From the NCBI GenBank assembly GCA_030633225.1, contig DAOVTF010000082.1, positions 1-7,839 of the forward strand: 7,839 nucleotides of DNA, in the 5' to 3' direction. Position 1 is the first letter of the stretch; every line of letters starts with the position of its first letter. The stretch comes from Flavobacteriaceae bacterium (GTDB taxonomy: Bacteria > Bacteroidota > Bacteroidia > Flavobacteriales > Flavobacteriaceae). Both the position numbers and the translations under genes were made by a program. This document shows, piece by piece, positions 1 through 6,265 of the stretch. The notes below the pieces were generated by a model. That model was given only the letters and a program-made list of their open reading frames with translations, ran no database searches and was not told where the DNA came from.

Positions 1-190
1 AATTTGTATATGGTCCTACCGCAATTAATTCATCCCATTCAAATGAAGCAATAGTATCTAATACAATTATAAAGTTATTTATTCTTTCATTATTATTTGT
101 TAATTTCCTATTCTCACAAAAAAAAATTCCCAAGCTCTCTACTGTTCCTTTAAAAATCTGTATTATTTTACTATCTTTTAATTCAAATTT
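1..190 (-). CDS. Possible 5' part of a minus-strand gene cut by the left edge
   Basis: On the minus strand one frame is open from just below a stop at 191-193 to the window edge, about 63 codons. The part nearest the edge reads like genuine protein, for example IASFEWDELIAVGPYTN, with charged residues and ordinary codons for this genome. Tryptophan followed by DxLI and then a PYT motif reminds me of small flavobacterial lipoproteins, but I cannot name a family. No ATG or GTG is in frame; the only usual alternative is TTG at 131-133, which would give a very short leader before a cysteine (LGIFFCENRKL). A run of nine T on this strand (118-126) lies just after it, and no other frame upstream offers a start either. 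It may be a real gene with an unusual start or a decayed gene that lost its signal peptide. The plus strand here is also open, in frame with the next gene, but its translation looks like chance. Confidence 0.35.
172..179 (+). promoter_or_regulatory. Weak -7 box candidate upstream of the hydrolase gene
   Basis: TATCTTTT matches the Bacteroidota -7 consensus TAnnTTTG at all but the last fixed base. It lies 18 bases before the ATG at 198, so the transcript leader would be about 12 bases, like the other leaders in this window. I see no clear TTG at the -33 distance. This is only a candidate. Confidence 0.3.
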
Positions 191-197
191 TTATACC

Positions 198-1931
198 ATG
201 AAAAAATTACTCTTATTCTTAATTCCAGCCTTTTTTATCATCTTAGGGTTTCAATCAAATATTGACACTAAATCAAAAATTACTTTTAATGTTTCTTTTT
301 CTGATAAAATAAGTACAAAAAATCTTGATGGAAGATTATTACTAATGTTATCAAATAATAATGAAAAAGAGCCTCGTTTTCAAATAGGAGGATTAAATAG
401 TCAGTTAATTTTTGGTATGAATGTTAATAATTTAGAACCGGGTAAAAAAGTAACTTTTAATGAAAATGTATTTGGGTTTCCTATTGAAAGTTTAAAAAAT
501 ATAAAACCAGGAGAATATTATGTGCAGGCTTTATTACATGTTTACGAAACATTTAATCTCTCAACCGGGCAGACCGTAAAACTGCCAATGGATAATGGGG
601 AAGGTCAAAAATGGAATAAATCTCCGGGAAATTTATACAGTAAACCTGTTAAGGTTACGATTACAGAAAACGGAATAGAGAATCTGGAAATTGTAATGGA
701 TCAAGTGATTCCAAAAATAAAAGAATCGGTAGATACCAAATGGATAAAGCACATCAAATTGAAATCGGAAAAATTATCTGAATTCTGGGGTACAGATATG
801 TATTTGGGTGCTCATATTTTATTGCCTAAAGGATTTGATGAACATCCAGAAGCTAAATATCCACTAATGATATTTCATGGACACTTTCCAGCCGACTTTG
901 GAGGATTTAGAACTACGCCACCAGATAAAGATCTAAAACCAGAATATTCTGATAGATTTAGTGTTGATGGTTATAATATTGTGCAACAACAAGAAGCATA
1001 TGATTTTTATAAACGGTGGAATGATCCAGATTTTCCAAGGTTTTTAATTATTGAAATTCAACACCCTACTGCCTATTACGATGATTCTTATGCGGTTAAT
1101 TCAGCAAGTCAAGGCCCTTACGGAGATGCAATAACTCATGAATTGATTCCATATATAGAAAAACAATTTAGAGGGCAAGGAAAAGGTTGGTCGCGCTTTC
1201 TTTATGGTGGATCTACTGGTGGTTGGGAAGCTTTAGCTGTACAAGTTAAATATCCAGATGAATACAATGGTTGTTTTGCTGCATGCCCCGACCCAATAGA
1301 TTTTAAGAATTATTGCTTAACAAATATCTACGAAGACAAGAATGCATATTATTACAATAGTGAGCATAAAAAATTAGAAGTCCCAAGTCATCGTGATTAT
1401 CTAGGAAATATTACATCAACCCTAAAACAAGATAATCATCTGGAACTAGTATTAGGTGATAAATCGAGATCAGGTCAACAATGGGATATTTGGGAGGCTA
1501 CCTATTCGCCTCAAGGAAAAGATGGTTATCCTGAACGTATTTGGGATAAATATACTGGAGATATTAACCCTAAAGTTGCAAATTATTGGAAAGAAAACTA
1601 TGATTTAAAATACATTTTGGAAAGGGATTGGGATAAATTAGGAGATAAGCTTAAAGGAAAAATTCATATTTATTGTGGAGATATGGATAATTATTATTTA
1701 AATAACGCCGTATATTCAATGGAAGAGTTTTTAGAAAGTACAACTGATCCCTATTATGATGGTGAAGTTGACTATGGTGACAGAGCTGAGCATTGTTGGA
1801 ATGGAGATCAAGATAACCCAAATTATATTTCGAGATTACGATACAACTCTATGTATGTTTCAAAGATTATGAAACGTATTGCAGAGAGTGCTCCTAAAGA
1901 TGCAGACTTAACAAGCTGGAGATATAAATAA
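198..1931 (+). CDS. Secreted serine hydrolase, esterase D / enterochelin esterase-like
   Basis: 577 residues. A signal peptide (Lys2-Lys3, hydrophobic to about residue 18) with no lipobox cysteine predicts a soluble periplasmic or secreted protein. Residues 25-170 look like a beta-rich N-terminal domain that is not catalytic. Residues 190-575 form an alpha/beta hydrolase: MIFHGHF (224-230) is the likely oxyanion region, YGGSTGGW (336-343) is the nucleophile elbow with Ser339, Asp495 or Asp497 in CGDMDNYY is the likely acid, and His532 in AEHCWNG is the likely base. The order Ser-Asp-His and the fold type fit the putative-esterase family (PF00756), which cleaves carboxyl esters. The substrate cannot be read from the sequence; the protein is much longer than a plain esterase D (about 280 residues). 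Five cysteines in the catalytic domain (359, 363, 373, 493, 533) could form disulfides after export. The ATG at 198 is chosen because the signal peptide begins there. The gene seems to stand alone; the next gene has its own promoter. Confidence 0.8.
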   Translation: MKKLLLFLIPAFFIILGFQSNIDTKSKITFNVSFSDKISTKNLDGRLLLMLSNNNEKEPRFQIGGLNSQLIFGMNVNNLEPGKKVTFNENVFGFPIESLKNIKPGEYYVQALLHVYETFNLSTGQTVKLPMDNGEGQKWNKSPGNLYSKPVKVTITENGIENLEIVMDQVIPKIKESVDTKWIKHIKLKSEKLSEFWGTDMYLGAHILLPKGFDEHPEAKYPLMIFHGHFPADFGGFRTTPPDKDLKPEYSDRFSVDGYNIVQQQEAYDFYKRWNDPDFPRFLIIEIQHPTAYYDDSYAVNSASQGPYGDAITHELIPYIEKQFRGQGKGWSRFLYGGSTGGWEALAVQVKYPDEYNGCFAACPDPIDFKNYCLTNIYEDKNAYYYNSEHKKLEVPSHRDYLGNITSTLKQDNHLELVLGDKSRSGQQWDIWEATYSPQGKDGYPERIWDKYTGDINPKVANYWKENYDLKYILERDWDKLGDKLKGKIHIYCGDMDNYYLNNAVYSMEEFLESTTDPYYDGEVDYGDRAEHCWNGDQDNPNYISRLRYNSMYVSKIMKRIAESAPKDADLTSWRYK

Positions 1932-1958
1932 TTTTTAAAGTTTCATTTTTAATTATAC

Positions 1959-1966
1959 TATCTTTG
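1959..1966 (+). promoter_or_regulatory. Bacteroidota -7 box for tatA and the PAP2 gene
   Basis: TATCTTTG is a full match to TAnnTTTG. It predicts a transcript start near 1973, about 12 bases before the ATG at 1985. That rules out the upstream in-frame TTG at 1964, which lies inside the box. No clear -33 TTG is visible in the T-rich sequence upstream. The next gene follows tatA by one base, so this promoter probably serves both. Confidence 0.55.
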
Positions 1967-1984
1967 CATGGAAAGAATTTGATT

Positions 1985-2269
1985 ATGTATTTATTTATAA
2001 GTGGTGCCGAAATTTTTGTGATTGGAGTTATTGTTGTGATGCTTTTTGGTGCTGATAAAATACCCGAAATTGCTCGTGGCTTAGGTAAAGGAATGCAACA
2101 ATTAAAAAATGCTACTAATGAAGTTAAAAATGAAATAAACAGTACTGCCAAAAAACAAGGAATTGATACTGAATTTACTCGAGATATTCAAAAAGAAGTA
2201 AAAAAAATAAAGAATAAGGTTCAAGATAATATTGAAGATATTACAGGGCCTGTAAAACGTAATTTATAA
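1985..2269 (+). CDS. tatA: Sec-independent protein translocase subunit TatA
   Basis: 94 residues, usual size for TatA/E. It forms the pore-type component of the twin-arginine pathway, which moves folded proteins across the inner membrane with TatC (and TatB in some species). The N-terminal membrane helix is residues 5-21, followed by the signature hinge FGADKIPEIARGLGKG (21-36), where the Phe-Gly and the amphipathic helix are diagnostic. Residues 37-94 are a charged, lysine- and glutamate-rich tail with probable coiled-coil character. The start is ATG 1985 rather than the upstream in-frame TTG at 1964, because the helix of TatA normally begins within a few residues of the N-terminus and because a -7 box covers that TTG. 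No tatC is in the window; Bacteroidota often keep tatA apart from tatC. It is probably co-transcribed with the PAP2 gene. Confidence 0.92.
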   Translation: MYLFISGAEIFVIGVIVVMLFGADKIPEIARGLGKGMQQLKNATNEVKNEINSTAKKQGIDTEFTRDIQKEVKKIKNKVQDNIEDITGPVKRNL

Positions 2270-2270
2270 G

Positions 2271-2837
2271 TTGACTTTCCTAGACAAAATTATTCAATAC
2301 GATAAAGAACTGCTTGTTTTTCTTAATGGTTTAGGGAGTGAAAATTGGGATTCATTTTGGATGTCAATTACCAATCAATTTAGCTGGATTCCATTATTTA
2401 TAATATTTTTCCTTTTGATATTTAGATCTCTTGGTTGGAAAAAAGGTCTAGCTTTAATATTTATCTCTGCATTATTAGTTACTTTTTCTGATCAATTAAC
2501 TGTTTTTATTAAAAATTTTACAGAACGATTAAGACCAAATCGAGATCCCGAAATCAATGAAATTATTAGAATTGTAAAAAATAATAAAAGCTTTAGTTTT
2601 GTTTCAGGTCATGCTACAACTTCAACTGCTGTTAGTTTATTTATACATCTAACTCTAAAAAAGTTTTATAAATATACTATCTTATTTTTTATATGGCCAA
2701 TACTTTTTGCTTATAGCCGAATTTATTTAGGGGTTCATTTTCCTATCGATGTGACTGTTGGGGCGATATTGGGCTTATTAATTGGTTTTGTTTTTTATAA
2801 ATTGAGTCTGAAGTTGTTGTCAAAAATACCTGATTAA
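2271..2837 (+). CDS. PAP2-family membrane lipid phosphatase
   Basis: 188 residues, an integral membrane phosphatase. The three-part PAP2 signature is complete: KNFTERLRP (81-89, K-x6-RP), VSGH (111-114) and SRIYLGVHFPID (149-160, SR-x5-H-x3-D). His114 and His156 are the expected catalytic pair, with Asp160 orienting His156. Hydrophobic segments lie near 39-53, 58-80, 115-128, 134-148 and 160-180. Relatives dephosphorylate undecaprenyl pyrophosphate, phosphatidylglycerophosphate or lipid A; the short type with an N-terminal LDKELLxFLN-like stretch is common in Bacteroidota and is often annotated undecaprenyl-diphosphatase, but the substrate is not fixed by the motifs. The start is TTG 2271, one base after the tatA stop: the N-terminus from that codon (DKELLVFLNGLG) is typical, an in-frame stop lies at 2253, and the next in-frame Met is residue 31, inside the conserved region. 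The tight spacing implies translational coupling with tatA. Confidence 0.88.
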   Translation: MTFLDKIIQYDKELLVFLNGLGSENWDSFWMSITNQFSWIPLFIIFFLLIFRSLGWKKGLALIFISALLVTFSDQLTVFIKNFTERLRPNRDPEINEIIRIVKNNKSFSFVSGHATTSTAVSLFIHLTLKKFYKYTILFFIWPILFAYSRIYLGVHFPIDVTVGAILGLLIGFVFYKLSLKLLSKIPD

Positions 2838-2932
2838 GACACTGCTAAGTTTTAATACCCTAGAGAAAAAATCTCAAAAGATCACAACGTTATTCATTGT
2901 TCATTTATTACAATCATCCTTTCATTTATAGT
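2838..2932. other. Short intergenic gap between converging genes
   Basis: This 95-base gap separates the ends of the PAP2 gene and the minus-strand LuxE-like gene. I see no convincing terminator. The only inverted repeat is GAGA/TCTC at 2863-2875, a four-pair stem that is too weak. Confidence 0.5.
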
Positions 2933-3910
2933 TTAAACCACCATCAAATTACAACCTCTAATATCTGAACTATCAAAACGACCAATAACTTCAAAAGTAT
3001 CATCCGAATAAGTTTTACCAAGATCTTGTGTTGAAATAAAAGAACAAGAATTGATATTTGCCAAATCGATAACATTAATACCCCCTACTTTGTTATTTGA
3101 TAGAAGTGTCATAGAATCTTCAGTGTCACGAATTATAATTTTCATCCAAGGTGGAGTTCTAAACAGTCCATTCCCTTTTGAATAAGCTTGCGATAATAAT
3201 TCGGTCATCCCATATTCTGAATGAATTTCATTAACACCAAAACCCTTACAAAGTTCTTTATGCAATTCTTCTTTGATCATTTCCTTGCGCTTTCCTTTCA
3301 TCCCTCCTGTTTCCATAACAATAGTGTTCTTCAGTTTAAATTTTTTAAACTCTATCAAATCCAATAAGGCATAAGAAACTCCTATTAAAATTACTTTCCT
3401 GTTATTTTTATCAAGATCAACTAGGGTTTTTGATAACCCTTTCAAATCATGTAAGTAAAATCCACTCTTTTCTGATTTACTTTTTTTAATCAGATCATCA
3501 ACCATATAGATTAATGACGATCCCTCTCTTTCTAAATAATTAGGTAAAAGCGCTAAAACTACATAACTTTCAATGTTACCATAAAATTGATTGAAACATT
3601 TCAAATAGCTTTTTTCGTAAATCTTTAAATCACTAACAAAATGCTTACTTTGTTCTAATCCACTTGTTCCACTACTTAAAAATGTTTTTTGTACTTTTTT
3701 TTTCGAAGAAAGAATCCGATGTGTTTTAAAAAATTGAATGGGTAAAAAAGGAATATTTTTAATATTGTCAATCGTTTTAGGATTGACCTTTAAAAAATTT
3801 ATAAAATTAGCATATATCTCATTGTTAATTGCTTGATATTGAAATGTTTGTAAGGCGTATTTATCAAAATTCTTTTTATTATTCAAATCAATAATTTGAG
3901 AAATATTCAT
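2933..3910 (-). CDS. LuxE-like acyl-adenylate enzyme (acyl-protein synthetase family)
   Basis: 325 residues, probably cytoplasmic; no signal peptide or membrane helix. It carries the landmarks of the adenylate-forming (ANL) superfamily in order: SSGTSG (79-84), the phosphate-binding loop; ETGGMKGKR (200-208), typical of the LuxE branch; HSEYGMTELLSQAYS (230-244), the adenine-site motif; TQDLG (294-298), with Asp296 as the probable ribose-binding residue; and GRFDSSDIRG (310-319) at the hinge. The chain ends just after that hinge, so it lacks the C-terminal lid domain of full ANL enzymes and the C-terminal cysteine that LuxE acylates; LuxE itself is about 370 residues. Such short forms, annotated as acyl transferases, are to my knowledge normal in Flavobacteria. 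It presumably activates a carboxylic or fatty acid; the acyl group and the acceptor are unknown. ATG 3910 is the only sensible start and has a promoter close upstream. The gene is divergent from the lipoprotein-sigma unit. Confidence 0.72.
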   Translation of the reverse strand: MNISQIIDLNNKKNFDKYALQTFQYQAINNEIYANFINFLKVNPKTIDNIKNIPFLPIQFFKTHRILSSKKKVQKTFLSSGTSGLEQSKHFVSDLKIYEKSYLKCFNQFYGNIESYVVLALLPNYLEREGSSLIYMVDDLIKKSKSEKSGFYLHDLKGLSKTLVDLDKNNRKVILIGVSYALLDLIEFKKFKLKNTIVMETGGMKGKRKEMIKEELHKELCKGFGVNEIHSEYGMTELLSQAYSKGNGLFRTPPWMKIIIRDTEDSMTLLSNNKVGGINVIDLANINSCSFISTQDLGKTYSDDTFEVIGRFDSSDIRGCNLMVV

Positions 3911-3924
3911 TCCTAATTTTTTTA

Positions 3925-3952
3925 CAAAAGTAAATTAATTTAACGCAACCAA
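3925..3952 (-). promoter_or_regulatory. Primary promoter of the LuxE-like gene
   Basis: Read on the minus strand, TACTTTTG (3932-3925) fully matches the -7 consensus TAnnTTTG, and TTGG (3952-3949) lies 17 bases upstream as a -33 element. The predicted start near 3918 gives a leader of about 8 bases before the ATG at 3910. The -33 element overlaps the plus-strand GCAACC motif proposed for the divergent unit, so the two promoters could interfere. Confidence 0.5.
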
Positions 3953-3970
3953 TTTATATAAAAAGTATCT
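3945..3970 (+). promoter_or_regulatory. Candidate ECF-type promoter of the lipoprotein-sigma-barrel unit
   Basis: GCAACC (3945-3950) and GTATCT (3965-3970) are 14 bases apart. In position and look they resemble an ECF promoter (a -35 with an AAC core, a T/A-rich spacer, a -10 beginning GT). The expected start is about 3976-3980, giving a leader of some 30 bases. If it is real, the sigma factor encoded in the unit is the obvious candidate to read it. The match rests on one site only and the specific consensus of this sigma factor is unknown. A weaker alternative, AATTTTTG at 3992-3999, resembles a housekeeping -7 box. Confidence 0.4.
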
Positions 3971-3980
3971 TTTAAGATAC
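3965..3980. repeat. Inverted repeat in the divergent promoter region
   Basis: GTATCTTTTAAGATAC is a 7-base inverted repeat (GTATCTT / AAGATAC) around TT. It begins in the proposed -10 element and ends 30 bases before the lipoprotein ATG. It could be a binding site for a dimeric regulator, or a small hairpin near the 5' end of the messenger. It has no T-tract and is too AT-rich to be a strong terminator. Confidence 0.5.
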
Positions 3981-4010
3981 CTAACAGAAAGAATTTTTGT
4001 TAATAATAGT

Positions 4011-4415
4011 ATGAAAAAGGTATTATTTATAATATTTAGCTTAATTTTATTTGTTTCTTGTTCAGATAATGATGAAACGAATTTCCATTATGAACTATTG
4101 CCAATTGAAGACGCTATAGTTCCAGAAGAGTTTGTGTACGGAGAAATTTATTTTATTACCGTAAAATATTTTCGCCCTGATGATTGTTATATATATAGTG
4201 ACGTTTTGTATGAATATGATTTTAATGCAAGAAATATAGCGGTAATATCAACCGTTATTGATGATGAAAATTGTGAAGATTTAAATACAGAGGAAGAATT
4301 GACGTTTAGAGTACATGCCTTACAATCAAGTCCGTATATATTTAGATTTTGGCAAGGTGATGATGAGAATGGAGATCCGATTTATTTAATTATTGAAGTA
4401 CCAGTATTAACCTAA
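4011..4415 (+). CDS. Small surface-type lipoprotein heading the sigma operon
   Basis: 134 residues. A lipoprotein signal peptide (Lys2-Lys3, hydrophobic core 4-15) ends in FVSC with Cys17 as the lipidated residue. The next residues, SDNDE, are acidic, which resembles the lipoprotein export signal that sends Bacteroidota lipoproteins to the cell surface. The mature part of about 117 residues alternates polar and hydrophobic residues and looks all-beta, with two further cysteines (59 and 88) that could pair, and a conserved-looking end FRFWQGDDENGDPIYLIIEV. I know of similar small proteins beside sigma factor genes in Flavobacteria but not of a defined function. Because NigD-type lipoproteins are targets of a comparable sigma/anti-sigma pair in Bacteroides, a relation to the NigD C-terminal beta-sandwich is possible but unproven; this protein is much shorter. 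It lies 16 bases upstream of the sigma gene, so the two are almost surely co-transcribed. Confidence 0.75.
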   Translation: MKKVLFIIFSLILFVSCSDNDETNFHYELLPIEDAIVPEEFVYGEIYFITVKYFRPDDCYIYSDVLYEYDFNARNIAVISTVIDDENCEDLNTEEELTFRVHALQSSPYIFRFWQGDDENGDPIYLIIEVPVLT

Positions 4416-4431
4416 AATATTATAATTAAGA

Positions 4432-4974
4432 ATGAGTTTGAAGCAACTCATACAAAAAAGTAAAAAACAAGACTTAAAGTCTCAATCGGAAATTTACCAA
4501 CTATTTGCTGGTAAGCTTTTTGCTTTATGTGTGAAATATTCGAAGACTCATCATGAAGCCGAAGATAATTTACAAGAAGCTTTTATAATAATTTTTAAAA
4601 AAATTGAACAGTATAAATTTAAAGGTTCTTTTGAAGGGTGGATGAAACGAATTGTAATTAATACAGCATTACAAACGTATCGTAAAAAGAAAGTTTTAAA
4701 TTTAGTAGAAGAAAATTACCCTGATGAAGTAGAAGTTGACGTTAATGAAGAAGATGTTTCATTAGATTTTTTATTAAGAATTATTCAAGAATTACCAGAT
4801 AGGTATAGAATGGTTTTTAATTTATATGTATTAGATGGCTATTCTCATAGAGAGATTTCAGAATTATTAGGTATTGCCGAAGGAACTTCGAAATCTAATT
4901 TATCGAGAGCCAGAGTAATATTAAAAGATAAAGTAGAATTAAATCAGCAACAACAAAATGTTGGGTTGTTTTAA
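4432..4974 (+). CDS. ECF-type RNA polymerase sigma-70 factor (Das-like)
   Basis: 180 residues, the normal size for an ECF sigma factor with only domains 2 and 4. Region 2 spans about residues 18-86: AEDNLQEAFIIIFKKIEQY (43-61) is region 2.2, the core-polymerase contact, and FKGSFEGWMKRIVINTA (63-79) with following basic residues covers 2.3-2.4, which opens and reads the -10. An acidic linker (88-112) leads to region 4 (113-167), with the LPDRYRMVFNLYVLDGYSH stretch and helix-turn-helix HREISELLGIAEGTSKSNLSRAR (139-161 overall) that reads the -35. The family directs RNA polymerase to a small set of promoters and is normally held by a membrane anti-sigma factor. Here the candidate partner is the next gene, 17 bases downstream. 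The upstream gene encodes a lipoprotein, a probable output of the same sigma factor. Start ATG 4432; MSLKQLI is a typical N-terminus. Confidence 0.92.
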   Translation: MSLKQLIQKSKKQDLKSQSEIYQLFAGKLFALCVKYSKTHHEAEDNLQEAFIIIFKKIEQYKFKGSFEGWMKRIVINTALQTYRKKKVLNLVEENYPDEVEVDVNEEDVSLDFLLRIIQELPDRYRMVFNLYVLDGYSHREISELLGIAEGTSKSNLSRARVILKDKVELNQQQQNVGLF

Positions 4975-4991
4975 ATTAGAGATGATTTAAA

Positions 4992-6245
4992 ATGTTAGAT
5001 AGAAAAAATATAGATCGTGTATTTCAGGAAAACTTTAAGGATCTGGAAATAGAGCCTAGTAAGAAAGTCTGGAATAATATTGAGCATTCCTTAACCGAAA
5101 GTCATTATAAAAAGACTATTACTTTATGGCGACGTTTAAGTGGTGTTGCTATGATGTTTGTTTTAGCTTTAACAGCGGGTATGTTATACTATAATTTAAA
5201 TTCAAGTGTTAAACCAATAAATAAAGTAACAAATTCAAAATTTATAACTTCAGATAAAAATAAGGTTATCCCTTTAAATCAAACTACTGAAAAACAACAA
5301 ATAGAGCTAGCTCAAACTGACAATAATAAGAAACCTGCTAGTATTAAAAAAGAAGAAAGAATATTTGTTAAAAAACCAAACAATAATGTAATTGTTACCA
5401 CAACAAACATTTCTTCAGTTTATAAGAATATCGAAAATAAATATATTATTGACAAAGATGATTTTATTGATGAATTAAAATCTGATATTAATCTTATTAC
5501 TCAAAGTGAAGCCAAAAAAATTATTAAAGAGCCTAAAACTAAAAATTGGTCAGTAGGGCCAACTGTGGCTCCTGTTTATTATAATACTTTACAAAGTGGT
5601 TCTCCGTTAAATGATAATTTGGCCGATAATTCAAAAACAACAGATGATGCCTTGTCGGTAGGTGTAAAAATTAATTATCAACTCTCTAATAAATTCTTTA
5701 TCCAATCAGGTATTAATAAAGTTGAACTAGCATATAACACAAAAGATGTAAATGCTAATATTTCAACAGCAAAATTTGCTTATAATAACATAAATACAGA
5801 TAAGCCTGGTGTAATATTATCTCCAATTCCAAAAAATCAAAGTGTCGATTTGCCCTCAGCAAATAATTTGAATAAATCTACTTTAAATGGAGACATTAAT
5901 CAATCCATAGAATATTTTGAGTTTCCTTTAGAAATGAAATATAGTTTGTTAGATCAAAAGTTTGGTGTTAATCTTATTGGTGGTGTTAGTACTTATTTTT
6001 TAACAAAGAATAACGTTTCTATTGTTTCTCAAAACGAAATAACATCTCTTGGAGAGGCTAATAATTTGAACAATATTAATTTTAGTGGTAATCTAGGTGT
6101 TGACTTAGATTATAAAATTAATAATAGCTGGTATTTGAATGTTGCGCCAATGTTTAAATATCAATTTAATACTTACTCAAATAATTCAGGAAATTTCAGA
6201 CCGTATTATTTTGGAGTTTACTCTGGTTTAAATTTTAAATTTTAA
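4992..6245 (+). CDS. Dual-membrane protein: anti-sigma-like N-terminus, one TM helix, C-terminal outer-membrane barrel (Dma-like)
   Basis: 417 residues. Residues 1-46 are hydrophilic and would be cytoplasmic (VFQENFKDLEIEPSKKVWNNI, a pattern I associate with Bacteroidota anti-sigma-like barrel proteins). Residues 49-67 (LSGVAMMFVLALTAGMLYY) form a single membrane helix preceded by Arg47-Arg48, giving N-inside topology. Residues 68-183 are a low-complexity linker rich in Asn, Lys and Thr, long enough to cross the periplasm. Residues 184-417 look like an outer-membrane beta-barrel: alternating aromatic strands such as WSVGPTVAPVYY (186-197), FEFPLEMKYSL (309-319), NFSGNLGVDLDYKI (363-376), and the last strand ending in NFKF with C-terminal Phe417, the usual Bam recognition end. 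There is no signal peptide; the single helix would serve as the insertion signal. Placement directly after an ECF sigma gene makes it the probable anti-sigma factor, sensing the outer membrane. This matches what I recall of Dma proteins of Bacteroides. Annotation tools would probably call it just an outer-membrane beta-barrel protein. Confidence 0.72.
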   Translation: MLDRKNIDRVFQENFKDLEIEPSKKVWNNIEHSLTESHYKKTITLWRRLSGVAMMFVLALTAGMLYYNLNSSVKPINKVTNSKFITSDKNKVIPLNQTTEKQQIELAQTDNNKKPASIKKEERIFVKKPNNNVIVTTTNISSVYKNIENKYIIDKDDFIDELKSDINLITQSEAKKIIKEPKTKNWSVGPTVAPVYYNTLQSGSPLNDNLADNSKTTDDALSVGVKINYQLSNKFFIQSGINKVELAYNTKDVNANISTAKFAYNNINTDKPGVILSPIPKNQSVDLPSANNLNKSTLNGDINQSIEYFEFPLEMKYSLLDQKFGVNLIGGVSTYFLTKNNVSIVSQNEITSLGEANNLNNINFSGNLGVDLDYKINNSWYLNVAPMFKYQFNTYSNNSGNFRPYYFGVYSGLNFKF

Positions 6246-6265
6246 TTAATTTTTTAACTTAAATT

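Noticed and set aside
3..197. In-frame plus-strand extension upstream of the hydrolase ATG
   Set aside because: The frame is open, but the signal peptide begins exactly at the ATG of 198, and the extension reads as chance hydrophobic sequence with no upstream start codon in view.
1964..1984. TTG start giving a TatA seven residues longer
   Set aside because: The codon is inside the -7 box and TatA proteins begin close to their membrane helix.
1894..2151. Minus-strand open frame of 85 codons across the end of the hydrolase gene and tatA
   Set aside because: It lies over two well-supported plus-strand genes; the translation is a low-complexity Ile/Pro/Ser/Lys mix and has no promoter or family.
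2863..2875. GAGA-AAAAA-TCTC hairpin as terminator for the PAP2 gene
   Set aside because: A stem of only four pairs with no extension and no T-tract would not stop transcription.
2933..3910. Part of a bioluminescence (lux) operon
   Set aside because: No luciferase, reductase or transferase genes are nearby, and short LuxE-like proteins are common in non-luminous Bacteroidota.
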